Assembly: GCF_002259605.1 (NCBI RefSeq)
Contig: NZ_MWWR01000002.1
Coordinates: forward strand, 62,001-126,000
DNA from: Pseudoscardovia radai
GTDB lineage: Bacteria > Actinomycetota > Actinomycetes > Actinomycetales > Bifidobacteriaceae
Direction: 5' to 3'
DNA: 64,000 bases
The position numbers were made by a program, and so were the translations under genes. Position 1 is the stretch's first letter. The number at the start of each line of letters is the position of its first letter. Shown here one piece after another: positions 26,647 to 35,330 of this stretch. A model generated the notes under the pieces. It made no database searches. It was given only the letters and a program-made list of their open reading frames with translations, and was not told the origin of the DNA.

Positions 26647-29007
26647 TCAGTCCGTCACGGCGCCGTTGTGGAACGTGCGGGAGATGACGTCGAGCTGCTG
26701 CTCGCGGGTCAGGCGCACGAAGTTCACGGCGTAGCCGGAGACGCGCACGGTCAGGTGCGGGTACTTCTCCGGGTTGTTCATGGCGTCCTCGAGCTGCTCC
26801 TTGCGAAGCACGTTGATGTTCGCGTGGTACAGCCCATGGCCGTTGCCGGAGTCGAGGATGCCCACGAGGTTCGTGATGCGGTCGTCCTCGTCGCGGCCCA
26901 GGCCCTCCGGCGTGATCGTGTTCGTCAGCGAAATGCCGTCGAGCGCGTCGTCGTAGTCGATCTTGCCGACCGAGAACATGGACGGAAGCATGCCGTGGGT
27001 GTCGCGGCCGTTCTCCGGGTTGGCGCCTGGGGCGTACGGCGTGCCCTTGTGGTGGCCGGACGGGAAGGAGCCGGTGTTCTTGCCGTATTCCACGTTCGAC
27101 GTGATGGTGAGGATGGACTGCGTCGGCACCGCGTTGCGGTACACCGGCAGGCGGCGCACCTGGCCCATGACGGTGGACACGACCCACTTGGCGAGGTCGT
27201 CGGCGCGGTCGTCGTCGTTGCCGTAGATCGGGTAGTCGCCCACGGTCTTGTAGCCCACGATGAGGTCGTCCGGGCCGTTCTCGCAGTACTCGTCGGTTCC
27301 CTTGGCATCCTTGTTGTAGATCGGGTACACCTTGGCGTACTTGAGGGCGGAGAGCGAGTCGGCGGCGATGGACAGGCCGGACATGCCGCAGCCGAGCGTG
27401 CGGTAGACCTCCTTGTCGTGCAGCGCCATCTCGATGGCCTCGTAGGCGTACTTGTCATGCATGTAATGGATGATGTTCAGCGCCTCGACGTAGGTCTCGG
27501 ACAGCCACTCGAGGGCCTTCTCGTAGTTCGCCTTGACCTTCTCGAAGCTCAGCGTGCCGTCGGCCTCGGGCTTGACGGGGTCGATGTAGCCCTCGTCGAT
27601 GACGCGCAGGCCGGTCATCTCGTCGATGCCGCCGTTGATGGCGTACAGCAGGGCCTTGGCGGAGTTCACGCGGGCGGCGAAGAACTGCATCTGCTTGCCC
27701 ACGCGCATCGGGGAGACGCAGCACGCGATGGCCGCGTCGTCGCCCCAGTGTCCGCGGATCTGCTTGTCGGACTCGTACTGGATGGCGGAGGTGTCGATGG
27801 AGATGCGGGCGCAGAAGCGCTTGTAGCCGTCGGGCAGCTTCGGATCCCAGAAAATCGTGATGTTCGGCTCGGGGCCGGGGCCCAGATGGTCGAGCGTCAG
27901 CGTGTTGAGCAGACGGAACGACGTCTTGGTGACCATGCAGCGGCCATCCTCGCCGAAGCCGGCGTCGGACCAGGTGGCCCAGTACGGGTCGCCGGAGAAG
28001 ATCTTGTCGTAGTCCTTGGTGCGCAGGAAGCGCACGATGCGCAGCTTCATGACGATGTTGTCGATGATCTCCTGCGCGTCGGTCTCGGTGATGAGGCCCT
28101 TCTTCAGGTCGCGCTCGAAGTAGATGTCGAAGAACGCGGAGAGGCGGCCGATGGACATGGCGGCGCCGTCCTGGCTCTTGACGGAGGCGAGATAGCCCAT
28201 GTAGGTCCACTGCACGGCCTCCTGAGCGGTCTGCGCCGGGCGGGACAGGTCGAGGTTGTACTCCTGGCCGAGCTTGATGAGCTTCTTGAGGGCCTTGATC
28301 TGCTCGTCGTGCTCCTCGCGGAAGCGGATCCAGTGCTCGATCTCGGTCTCGGTGAAATCGTTGCGGTAGGGCACGGAGTCCTTGTCGCGCTGCTTGAACT
28401 TAATCAGCGCGTTGACGCCGTACAGGGCCACGCGACGGTAGTCGCCGATGATGCGGCCGCGGCCGTAGGCATCCGGCAGGCCGGTGAGGATCTTGTTGTG
28501 GCGGGCGCGCTTGATGCGGTCGGTGTACACGCCGAACACGCCGTCGTTATGCGTCTTGCGATAGCGGGTGTAGATCTTCTTGACCTCGGGGTCGACTTCC
28601 TTGCCGGCCTCCTTGATGGCCTGCTCGACCATGCGCCAGCCACCGTTCGGCATCATGGCGCGCTTGCACGGGACATCGGTCTGCAGGCCGACGATGACGT
28701 CGTCCTGGTCATCGATGTAGCCGGCCGGGAAGGCGTCGATGTCCGCCGGGGTGTGGGTGTCGACGTCGTAGACGCGCTGCTTGCGCTCGACGGCGAGGTA
28801 GTTGTCGTCCAGCGTCTTCCACAGATGCTTGGTCTTGGCGGTCGCCGGGGCGAGGAACGATTCGTCTCCCTCGTACGGCGTGTAGTTCTTCTGGATGAAG
28901 TCGCGGACGTCGATGTCCTCCTGCCAGTGGCCACCGGCAAAGCCCTCCCAGGCCTTGTCGTTCAGCTCCTGCTGGGTCGCTGCTGTCTGGCTCACCACTT
29001 CTGCCAT
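26647..29007 (-). CDS. pflB: Formate acetyltransferase (pyruvate formate-lyase)
   Basis: A 786-residue glycyl-radical enzyme that cleaves pyruvate to acetyl-CoA and formate under anaerobic conditions. In bifidobacteria it sets the balance of acetate, formate and ethanol against lactate downstream of the bifid shunt. The adjacent catalytic cysteines lie in [10 protein letters not shown], the radical glycine in [14 protein letters not shown] near the C-terminus. The start [15 protein letters not shown] follows AAGGAG at six bases. A CRP/FNR-like palindrome and a TAAAAT -10 candidate lie upstream. Length and motifs are those of true PflB rather than a glycerol or choline-type relative. Confidence 0.98.
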   Translation of the reverse strand: MAEVVSQTAATQQELNDKAWEGFAGGHWQEDIDVRDFIQKNYTPYEGDESFLAPATAKTKHLWKTLDDNYLAVERKQRVYDVDTHTPADIDAFPAGYIDDQDDVIVGLQTDVPCKRAMMPNGGWRMVEQAIKEAGKEVDPEVKKIYTRYRKTHNDGVFGVYTDRIKRARHNKILTGLPDAYGRGRIIGDYRRVALYGVNALIKFKQRDKDSVPYRNDFTETEIEHWIRFREEHDEQIKALKKLIKLGQEYNLDLSRPAQTAQEAVQWTYMGYLASVKSQDGAAMSIGRLSAFFDIYFERDLKKGLITETDAQEIIDNIVMKLRIVRFLRTKDYDKIFSGDPYWATWSDAGFGEDGRCMVTKTSFRLLNTLTLDHLGPGPEPNITIFWDPKLPDGYKRFCARISIDTSAIQYESDKQIRGHWGDDAAIACCVSPMRVGKQMQFFAARVNSAKALLYAINGGIDEMTGLRVIDEGYIDPVKPEADGTLSFEKVKANYEKALEWLSETYVEALNIIHYMHDKYAYEAIEMALHDKEVYRTLGCGMSGLSIAADSLSALKYAKVYPIYNKDAKGTDEYCENGPDDLIVGYKTVGDYPIYGNDDDRADDLAKWVVSTVMGQVRRLPVYRNAVPTQSILTITSNVEYGKNTGSFPSGHHKGTPYAPGANPENGRDTHGMLPSMFSVGKIDYDDALDGISLTNTITPEGLGRDEDDRITNLVGILDSGNGHGLYHANINVLRKEQLEDAMNNPEKYPHLTVRVSGYAVNFVRLTREQQLDVISRTFHNGAVTD

Positions 29008-29360
29008 AAGGGCTCCTTTACTCGGTTGGTGATGACGACGCTGCATTGTGTCGCCCTGTACTGGCCATTTTATCGGCCCGCGCCGCAAAATTGGCTGGGA
29101 AACGACGTGATGTACATCACACCGCGGCGTGACGCGGTGTGACGACGGGGCATGGCGCGGCAGCAGGGTGCGATGCATCGCATGACGGGGGCGGCGCGGG
29201 AATGACGAGGCGCAGAGAAAATGCGGCGGCGACACGATTCGGCGACATGGCAAAACCGGCGTGCCACGGCGCACGACACGCCGCGACACGCCGGTTCCCG
29301 TCGCATCGCCCCGTCAGGCGGAGGGCACCCCATGGCGCCGCACCGCCCGACGGGCATCAT
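29008..29360. other. Regulatory spacer upstream of pflB
   Basis: A 353-base interval without a gene. The half near pflB carries its promoter and palindromes (29067-29142). The half from 29143 to 29360 shows nothing recognisable beyond GC-rich sequence. Confidence 0.5.
29067..29142 (-). promoter_or_regulatory. pflB: pflB promoter with CRP/FNR-like palindrome
   Basis: GTGATGTACATCAC (29107-29120) is a perfect palindrome of the GTGA-N6-TCAC type used by CRP/FNR-family regulators; its central TA also fits the actinobacterial GlxR consensus. On the minus strand TAAAAT (29072-29067) is a -10 candidate, putting the palindrome centre about 50 bases upstream of the likely transcription start, a common activator position. 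Overlapping it, TCACACCGCG and CGCGGTGTGA (29117-29142) form a second perfect inverted repeat. The regulator is not in the window. Confidence 0.55.
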
Positions 29361-29546
29361 CTACGAACGCCACTCGCGATCGTCCTTCTCCCACTTCGCG
29401 TTGCGCTCGCGCACGATCTGCCACGCCTTGAGCGCGGCCTCGCGCGACTTGTACGGCCCCAGGCGCACGTTGGCCGGGGATTTGGGCCCCAGTTCGGGCT
29501 GCCCCGTCTTCGTGTTGAAGAACCACTGATCCTTCATGTCGGTCAT
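29361..29546 (-). CDS. Small conserved actinobacterial protein (SPOR-like)
   Basis: A 61-residue basic protein, MTDMKDQWFFNTKTGQPELG at the N-terminus and then LGPYKSREAALKAWQIVRER. It matches a small conserved actinobacterial family, often annotated as SPOR-domain-like, in which W-F-F-N-T-x-T is followed by a G-P-Y/F-x-S/T-R-E-E-A block. Its role is unknown. AAGGAATGC precedes the ATG at good spacing. It lies 36 bases downstream of nadE in the reverse sense (nadE is transcribed first only if both share a promoter to the right: nadE ends at 29583 and this gene starts at 29546), so the two are probably co-transcribed. Confidence 0.75.
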   Translation of the reverse strand: MTDMKDQWFFNTKTGQPELGPKSPANVRLGPYKSREAALKAWQIVRERNAKWEKDDREWRS

Positions 29547-29582
29547 GCATTCCTTCTTTCCGCCCGGCATGCCGGGCAACGG

Positions 29583-31307
29583 CTATTCGCGGAACGCGCT
29601 GGTGACGGGCAGACGCCGGTCGCGTCCGAAGGCGAGCGCCGTCACCTTGGGTCCGAGCGGGTACTGGCGGCGCTTCCATTCGGCGCGGTCGACGAGGCGC
29701 ATGACGGTGTCGACCGTCTTCTCGTCGAATCCGTCCGCGAGCAGGTCGGCGCGACCGTGCGCTTTCTCGATGTAGGCGGCGAGCACCTTGTCGAGCAGGG
29801 CATATTCGGGCAGGGAGTCGGAGTCCTTCTGCCCGGGGCGCAGCTCAGCGCTCGGCGGCTTCGTAATGGAGTTCTCGGGGATGGGGGGCACCTGGCCGAG
29901 CCGGCGCGCCTCGTCGTTGCGCCAGCGGGCGAGCTCCCAGACGCGGGTCTTGAGCAGGTCCTTGATGGGCGCGTATCCGCCGACGGCGTCGCCGTAGATG
30001 GTGGAGTATCCGCAGGCGAGCTCGCTTTTGTTGCCCGTGGCGAGGGCGAGGGCGCCCTTGGAGTTGGAGTAGGCCATGACGATGACGCCGCGGATCCTGG
30101 CCTGGAGGTTCTCGGCGGCGACGCCCTCGAGCCCCAGCTGCTTCTCGAAGGCCGTGAACAGGGGCTCGATGGGCTGCACGTCGTAGTGGGCGCCGAGGTT
30201 GCGGGCAAGCTCGGCGGCGTCGTCCTTGGACCCGTCGGAGCTGTACATGCTGGGCATGGAGATGCCGTAGACGTTGGCGCCGCCGCACGCGTCGGCGGCC
30301 ATGGTGGCGACAAGGGCGGAGTCGATGCCGCCGGACAGTCCCAGGGTGACGGAGGTGAAGTGGTTCTTGGCCATGTAATCGCGCAAGCCCAGCACGCAGG
30401 CGCGGTACACCTCTTCGTCGGCCCCCATGGCGGGGGCGAGGGTGGAGACGGAGGACGCGAGGGCGCGGGCGTCGTATGCGGAGGTGGCGGGCAGCGTCCA
30501 GTAGTCGAGGGATTCGGTGAACTGGGGCGAGCGCTCGAGGGTGGCGCCGTTCGGGGAGACGACAAAGCTGGCGCCGTCGAAGACGAGGTCGTCCTGCCCT
30601 CCCACCTGGTTGACGTAGATGACGGGGGCGTCGACCTCCTGGGCGCGGCGCACGCACAGGTCATGGCGCGTATGGGTCTTGCCCTCCTCATAGGGCGAGC
30701 CGTTGATGGTCAGGAGCACGTCGATGCCGCGGTCGGCGAGGTCGGCGACGGGGCCGCCTTCCTGCCAGATGTCCTCGCAGATGGCGACGCCGATGTGGCG
30801 TCCGCGCACGTCGAACACGACGGTGCGGTCGCCGGGCGCGAAAATGCGGAATTCGTCGAATACGCCGTAGTTGGGCAGGAAGTGCTTGTCGTATCCGGCC
30901 CAGACGAGGCCGTTATGCAGAACGACGAGCCTGTTCTGCGGCAGCTCCCCGTTGCTTGCGGTGCCGACGGTGCCGACGACGACGTAGAGGTCACCCAGAC
31001 CGTCGTCCGACAGCCGGGTGGCGAGCTCGTCCGCCTTGCGCCATGCTGCGCGGCGGAAGGTGGCGCGGAAGGCGAGGTCCTCGATCGGGTAGCCGGTGAG
31101 CGTCATCTCGGGGAAGACGACGACGTGGGCGCCGTGGCGGGCCGCCTCGCGGCAGTTCTCGAGAACCTTTGCGGCGTTCCCGTCAAGGTCGCCGACGCAT
31201 GTGTCGATCTGGGCTAGGGCGAAGGTGACGTCGCGCGGGGCGGCTCCCCCGTCGGCGCGGCCCGTCGGCGATTCGGTGTGTGCTGTGGTCTGCTCTGTGC
31301 TGCTCAT
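29583..31307 (-). CDS. nadE: Glutamine-dependent NAD+ synthetase
   Basis: A 574-residue two-domain enzyme making NAD from deamido-NAD with ATP and glutamine. The N-terminal nitrilase-type glutaminase domain shows Glu in VVFPEMTLTGYP, Lys in YDKHFLPNYGVFDE and nucleophile Cys in IGVAICEDIWQ. The C-terminal synthetase has the ATP pyrophosphatase P-loop GLSGGIDSALVA, then LATGNKSELACGYSTIYGD and ITKPPSAELRPGQKDSDSL (both family hallmarks). The start MSSTEQTTAH is chosen; an in-frame ATG at 31316 is equally possible, as neither has a strong ribosome binding site. Confidence 0.96.
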   Translation of the reverse strand: MSSTEQTTAHTESPTGRADGGAAPRDVTFALAQIDTCVGDLDGNAAKVLENCREAARHGAHVVVFPEMTLTGYPIEDLAFRATFRRAAWRKADELATRLSDDGLGDLYVVVGTVGTASNGELPQNRLVVLHNGLVWAGYDKHFLPNYGVFDEFRIFAPGDRTVVFDVRGRHIGVAICEDIWQEGGPVADLADRGIDVLLTINGSPYEEGKTHTRHDLCVRRAQEVDAPVIYVNQVGGQDDLVFDGASFVVSPNGATLERSPQFTESLDYWTLPATSAYDARALASSVSTLAPAMGADEEVYRACVLGLRDYMAKNHFTSVTLGLSGGIDSALVATMAADACGGANVYGISMPSMYSSDGSKDDAAELARNLGAHYDVQPIEPLFTAFEKQLGLEGVAAENLQARIRGVIVMAYSNSKGALALATGNKSELACGYSTIYGDAVGGYAPIKDLLKTRVWELARWRNDEARRLGQVPPIPENSITKPPSAELRPGQKDSDSLPEYALLDKVLAAYIEKAHGRADLLADGFDEKTVDTVMRLVDRAEWKRRQYPLGPKVTALAFGRDRRLPVTSAFRE

Positions 31308-31469
31308 AGGCACCATCGTAGACCCGCCGCCGCACGCGTTTGCAACGCGCCGCCCCGTCATCGCGCATTCCGGGGGTCCGGACCGTCATCGGTCCGAGCC
31401 CCGTCGCATATCCAGAGCGTCTCATCGCCGATACCGGACGCCGCCATGGGGCGCGGGACGGGCCACAGA

Positions 31470-32906
31470 TCAGGCGGCGCCTGCCGTGCCGTCGACGTCA
31501 TCGCCGGGCGCCGCGGAACCATCGTGTTCCCCGCCGCCGTCGGACGTCTGCGAATGCAGGATCCGCCTCACGGCGTTCAGACGGCGCCCCACCTCGCGCT
31601 CGTAGCCGCGGTCACTGGGAGTATAGTATTCGCGGCCGCGCAGCTCCTCGGGCATGTATTCCTGCGGCGCCACCGCCTGGGGCCAGTCGTGCGCGTAACG
31701 GTAGCCCTCGTGGTTGCCCCACTGCTTCATCAGCTTGGTCGACGCGTTGCGCAGGTACAAAGGAACGCTGCCTATGTGGCCCGCATCGATATCCGCGAGC
31801 GCGTCGTTGATGGCTTTGTAGCTCGCGTTGGATTTGGGTGCCGTGGCGACGGCGATGGTGGCCTCGGCGAGGATGATGCGCGCCTCGGGCATGCCGATCA
31901 TGTCGACCGCCTGCGCCGCCGCGACGGCTACCTGGAGGATCTGCGGCTCCGCCATGCCCACTTCCTCGCTGGCGGCGATCATGATGCGGCGGGCGATGAA
32001 ACGGGGGTCCTCCCCCGCCCGCAGCATCTGGGCGAGGTAGTGGATGGCGGCGTCCGGGTCGGAGCCGCGCATGGATTTGATGAAGGCGGAGATGACGTCG
32101 TAATGCTGGTCGCCGTCCTTGTCGTAGCGCACCGTGGCCACGTCCATGACGGACGACACCACGTCGGTGGTGACGAAGGGGCGGCGCGCACCCTTGCGCC
32201 GCTCCCTGTCGCCGGTGACGGCGCCGGCTGCCGCCTCGAGAATCGTCAGCGCCTTGCGCGCGTCGCCGCCCGACATGCGCACGATCTCGTCCATCGCATC
32301 GTCCCTGACGCGCACCTCGTCGGCAAGGCCCTGGGGTGCATGGACGGCGCGGTCGAGCACGGTGCGGATGTCGTCGGACCCCAGGGAGTCGAGTTTGACG
32401 ACGACGGAGCGCGACAGGAGGGGCGAGATGACGGAGAAGCTGGGGTTTTCCGTAGTCGCTGCGATGAAGGTGACGTCGCGGTTCTCGACGCTGGGCAGCA
32501 GCGCGTCCTGCTGGGATTTGGAGAAACGATGCACCTCGTCGATGAACAGCACCGTCTCGCGCCCTTCGGAGACAAGGCGGTCGTGGGCGCGTTTGAGCAC
32601 GTCGCGCACGTCCTTGACGCCGGAGGTCACGGCGGAAAGCTCCTCGAACGCGCGTCCCGACTGACGCGCCACGATGTAGGCAAGCGTCGTCTTGCCGACG
32701 CCGGGAGGTCCGAACAGGATGATGGAGGTGGGGGCGGTCGGGGAATTCGCATGAGCGGGTTCGGCCACGCGGCGCAGCGGGGATCCGGGCGCGAGGGCGC
32801 GCTCCTGCCCGACCACGTCGTCGAGCGTCTGGGGCCGCATGCGCACCGCCAGGGGGCGCGTCATGGCATTGTCCGCGGCATCGGAAACATCGAAAAGGTC
32901 CTGCAT
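31470..32906 (-). CDS. rarA: Replication-associated recombination protein RarA (MgsA)
   Basis: A 478-residue AAA+ ATPase of the RarA/MgsA/WRNIP1 family, acting at stalled replication forks. Walker A GPPGVGKTT, Walker B VLFIDEVHRFSKSQQDALLP, sensor 1 ATTENPSFSV and the RarA-specific C-terminal oligomerisation region (SDPDAAIHYLAQMLRAGEDP, RRIMIAASEEVG, PLYLRNASTKLMK) are intact. The last 35 residues are a variable Gly/Asp tail. The start is taken as the ATG giving MQDLFDV; a GTG three codons upstream is in frame. Its 5' end touches the accessory island: the plus-strand DUF4417 frame begins at the very same bases. Confidence 0.96.
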   Translation of the reverse strand: MQDLFDVSDAADNAMTRPLAVRMRPQTLDDVVGQERALAPGSPLRRVAEPAHANSPTAPTSIILFGPPGVGKTTLAYIVARQSGRAFEELSAVTSGVKDVRDVLKRAHDRLVSEGRETVLFIDEVHRFSKSQQDALLPSVENRDVTFIAATTENPSFSVISPLLSRSVVVKLDSLGSDDIRTVLDRAVHAPQGLADEVRVRDDAMDEIVRMSGGDARKALTILEAAAGAVTGDRERRKGARRPFVTTDVVSSVMDVATVRYDKDGDQHYDVISAFIKSMRGSDPDAAIHYLAQMLRAGEDPRFIARRIMIAASEEVGMAEPQILQVAVAAAQAVDMIGMPEARIILAEATIAVATAPKSNASYKAINDALADIDAGHIGSVPLYLRNASTKLMKQWGNHEGYRYAHDWPQAVAPQEYMPEELRGREYYTPSDRGYEREVGRRLNAVRRILHSQTSDGGGEHDGSAAPGDDVDGTAGAA

Positions 32907-33378
32907 GGCTTCCACGATAGCAACACGTCGGATCGACGACGACCGGTTCCACGCCGTGGTCGAGGGCCCCGGAAAATACGTCGATAAACTGAGCCCCTAT
33001 CGCTTCGTGCTGACGCCCGACGTATCGCAATACGCTGACCTGCCGCTGTGCTGGCAAATCACGGCCGTGGAGCGGAACCGGATGTGCGGGGCCATGTGGC
33101 AGCAGAACGGGCTCGTGGTCATTCCCACGGTCAGCTGGGGGTCGAGGGATTCCTATTCCGTTTCCTTCCTAGGAATCGAGAAAGGATCCATCGTCGCCGT
33201 CGCCACATACGGATGTCGGAAAAGGGAAAAGGCATTCCTGGAGGGATACAAGGCGATGCTCGAGGCCATCGAGCCCTGCGCCGTCATCTGCTACGGCGCC
33301 CCGTTCGATGGCATGGAAGGCACGATATTCGAGGTCGACCCCATGGCCTCGAGAAAGGTGGATCGAAATGGGAGGTAG
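32905..33378 (+). CDS. DUF4417 protein, 5'-truncated
   Basis: The 157 residues readable from 32905 match the C-terminal two thirds of DUF4417 proteins, found mostly on phages and integrative elements. IDDDRFHAVVEGPGKYV, FVLTPDVSQYADLPL, NGLVVIPTVSWG and FLGIEKGSIVAVATYGC are the recognisable blocks, in the usual order. The family's N-terminal part is missing: upstream the frame runs into the rarA coding region on the other strand, and its first ATG shares bases with the rarA start codon. No ribosome binding site is evident. I interpret it as the truncated edge of a mobile element; it may no longer be translated. Its last codons overlap the start of the next gene by 11 bases. Confidence 0.7.
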   Translation: MASTIATRRIDDDRFHAVVEGPGKYVDKLSPYRFVLTPDVSQYADLPLCWQITAVERNRMCGAMWQQNGLVVIPTVSWGSRDSYSVSFLGIEKGSIVAVATYGCRKREKAFLEGYKAMLEAIEPCAVICYGAPFDGMEGTIFEVDPMASRKVDRNGR

Positions 33379-33769
33379 GGGAACCTACTCCACCGGGCAG
33401 GAGCCCGAACAAAAATACCATGCAGTAGGCGAGATCGACGGCGTCAAGATCCTGGAACCCATCGACGGGAAACAATGGAGACTGCCGGAGGAAAACCATT
33501 CCAGTACCGCATACATCCTCCTGCATCCCGACGGCACCTTCAAACGGTACCGCGAATACAATGAGGACCACACCGCCAAATTCGACATCGACTACCACCC
33601 CGAAGACAAGGCACTGGGCACGGGCAAACGCCCCATCCTCCACATACACGAATATCACATGAAGAAAGGCACTTTAGTCCGCGAACCTGCCCGCTTCATG
33701 ACTGAAGAGGAATACACCACTTACAAGCGATTCTTCGTCAATGTACCGGAAGGAGCATACCTGCCATGA
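33368..33769 (+). CDS. Island protein A1 (GGRG-start, putative effector-like)
   Basis: A 133-residue protein without a family I can name with certainty. It starts MGGRGTYSTGQ, an opening also seen at the ends of phage head-associated proteins. A core follows with IDGVKILEPIDGKQW, HPDGTFKRYREYNEDHT, FDIDYHP and ILHIHEYH, then TEEEYTTYKRFF. The alternation R-Y-x-x-D...DIDYH...HxHEY recalls C-terminal domains on phage minor head and polymorphic-toxin proteins; that is a resemblance only. It overlaps the DUF4417 end by 11 bases and the B1 start by four (ATGA), so A1 and B1 are translationally coupled. It is a near-copy of A2 (34521), most alike in the first half. AAAGG precedes the ATG. Confidence 0.65.
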   Translation: MGGRGTYSTGQEPEQKYHAVGEIDGVKILEPIDGKQWRLPEENHSSTAYILLHPDGTFKRYREYNEDHTAKFDIDYHPEDKALGTGKRPILHIHEYHMKKGTLVREPARFMTEEEYTTYKRFFVNVPEGAYLP

Positions 33770-34098
33770 AAAACGAATCACACGCCGAATTCGTAGAGGA
33801 CCTCCACTTTCAGGAACTCGCCATCCAGTACAAGGACCAGAAATGGTTCCTCGACTGCGGACTATGGTGCAGGCAAGGCCTGAGCAAGGAATACCCCGAA
33901 GAACACTTCGAAACGCATGCCTTCGGTCTCACCGACAACGTCGCGGACAAATCGTTCACCTACGTCGGGGAAACGATCGAGGAGTGCTTCAAGAACTTCA
34001 TCAACGGATTCCGCGAACTCGACGGCAAGACCATCTTCGAAGCCGAACCCGAACTCGAAATCGTCGACGACACCCCCGAACTAGAAGACATCGACTGA
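33766..34098 (+). CDS. Island protein B1 (acidic, putative immunity-like)
   Basis: A 110-residue, strongly acidic protein of unknown family. Blocks shared with B2 and B3 are MKNESHAEFVEDLH, AIQYKDQKWFLDCG, TDNVADKSF, EECFKNFINGFRELDGKTIF and an acidic tail ending PELEDID. Small size, acidity, a position directly after A1 and the ATGA overlap are what is seen in immunity or antitoxin partners, but no such activity can be proved here. The upstream sequence GGAAGGAGCATACCTGCC belongs to the A1 3' end and supplies the ribosome binding site. Confidence 0.65.
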   Translation: MKNESHAEFVEDLHFQELAIQYKDQKWFLDCGLWCRQGLSKEYPEEHFETHAFGLTDNVADKSFTYVGETIEECFKNFINGFRELDGKTIFEAEPELEIVDDTPELEDID

Positions 34099-34118
34099 CC
34101 GGAAGGAGCAAACCTGCC

Positions 34119-34451
34119 ATGAAAAACGAATCACACGCTGAATTCGTCGAAGACCTGCACCGTCAGGAGCTCGCCATCCAGTACAAGGACCAGAAATGGT
34201 TCCTCGACTGCGGAATGAGCTATCTAGCGGGGCAAGACAAGACGCACCCCGAACCGCATTTCAAAACGTTCGTCTGGGGCATCACTGACAACGTCGCAGA
34301 CAAAGATTTCGTCTATCTGGGAAACACCAATGAGGAGTGCTTCGAGAACTTCATCAATGGATTCCGCGAACTCGACGGCAAGACCATCTTCGAAGCCGAA
34401 CCCGAACTCGAAATCGTCGACGACACCCCCGAACTCGAAGACATCGACTGA
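34119..34451 (+). CDS. Island protein B2 (solitary B copy)
   Basis: A 110-residue paralogue of B1 and B3. It differs mainly in the middle (SYLAGQDKTHPEPHFKTFVWGITD), while the first 30 and last 40 residues are nearly identical to the others. No A gene precedes it, but the 18 bases before its ATG (GGAAGGAGCAAACCTGCC) are a copy of the A gene 3' end, showing that it arose by duplication of a coupled pair followed by loss of A. It is 20 bases downstream of B1 and would be expressed with it. Confidence 0.65.
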   Translation: MKNESHAEFVEDLHRQELAIQYKDQKWFLDCGMSYLAGQDKTHPEPHFKTFVWGITDNVADKDFVYLGNTNEECFENFINGFRELDGKTIFEAEPELEIVDDTPELEDID

Positions 34452-34520
34452 GCAAACCGCATAACTTCATGCCAATGCCATATTCGGAGCCACTATCGGA
34501 CTCCGGGAAAGGTCAGCATC

Positions 34521-34922
34521 ATGGGAGGTAGGGGAACCTACTCCACCGGGCAGGAGCCCGAACAGAAATACCATGCCGTAGGCGAGATCGACGGCGTCAA
34601 GATCCTGGAGCCCATCGACGGGAAACAATGGAGACTGCCGGAGGAGAACCATTCGAGCCACGCGTACATCCTTCTGCATCCGGACGGCACCTTCCACCAG
34701 TACCGCGAATACAATGAGGACCACACCGCCAGGTTCGACATCGACTACCACCCTGCGAAAAAGGAACTTGGAACCGGACGGCAGCCAATCCTGCACATCC
34801 ACGAATACCATATGAAAAACGGCTTTTGGGAACGTGGTCCTGCCCGATTCATGACCGAAGAGGAATACACCACATACAAACGGTATTTCGTCAACGTACC
34901 GGAAGGAGCATACCTGCCATGA
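34521..34922 (+). CDS. Island protein A2
   Basis: A 133-residue paralogue of A1. The N-terminal 45 residues are identical apart from silent changes; differences concentrate in the C-terminal half (FHQYREYNEDHTARFDIDY, KKELGTGRQPILHIHEYH, FWERGPARFMTEEEY). The pattern of a constant front and a varying back is what one expects if the back determines specificity. It lies 70 bases after B2, with AAAGG upstream, and overlaps B3 by four bases (ATGA). No signal peptide or membrane segment. Confidence 0.65.
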   Translation: MGGRGTYSTGQEPEQKYHAVGEIDGVKILEPIDGKQWRLPEENHSSHAYILLHPDGTFHQYREYNEDHTARFDIDYHPAKKELGTGRQPILHIHEYHMKNGFWERGPARFMTEEEYTTYKRYFVNVPEGAYLP

Positions 34923-35254
34923 AAAACGAGTCACACGCCGAATTCGTCGAAGACCTCCACAACGAGGGATTAGCCATCCAGTACAAGGACCAAAAATGGT
35001 TCCTCGACTGTGGAATGGCATACCGAGAGGGCGACGACAAGGATCATCCAGAACCCCATATCCAGACCAACGTCTGGGGCCTCACCGACAACGTTGAGGA
35101 CAAGTATTTCACCTACGTCGGTGCGACAGACGAGGAGTGCTTCGAGAACTTCATCAACGGATTCCGCGAACTCGACGGCAAGACCATCTTCGAAGCCGAA
35201 CCCGAACTCGAAATCGTCCAACCCACCACCGAACTCGAAGACATCGACGACTGA
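34919..35254 (+). CDS. Island protein B3
   Basis: A 111-residue acidic paralogue of B1 and B2, coupled to A2 by the ATGA overlap. It differs from them mainly at residues 15-60 (NEGLAIQYKDQ, MAYREGDDKDHPEPHIQTNV) and at the end (IVQPTTELEDIDD). The block encoding ECFENFINGFRELDGKTIF through PELEIV is almost base-for-base identical in all three genes. The same unit is repeated at an offset of 1153 bases from A1-B1. Confidence 0.65.
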   Translation: MKNESHAEFVEDLHNEGLAIQYKDQKWFLDCGMAYREGDDKDHPEPHIQTNVWGLTDNVEDKYFTYVGATDEECFENFINGFRELDGKTIFEAEPELEIVQPTTELEDIDD

Positions 35255-35330
35255 CAGGAAACCGCGCCGCACGTTGGGCAACGCGCCCCGCGCGCAAAGA
35301 CACCAAGGGAACCACACCAAGGAACGGACC

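Larger units (their letters stand above)
33368..35251 (+). repeat. Imperfect direct duplication of the A-B unit
   Basis: The segment 33368-34098 (A1-B1) recurs at 34521-35251 (A2-B3), offset 1153 bases; B2 at 34119-34451 is a further partial copy, offset 353 bases from B1. Blocks of near-identity (A 5' half, B 3' third) alternate with diverged blocks, suggesting repeated recombination or gene conversion. Confidence 0.8.

Noticed and set aside
33741-34451. A long alternative frame running through B1 and B2
   Set aside because: It is a different frame over B1, giving Arg-rich translation, that joins the true frame only at the B2 start codon.
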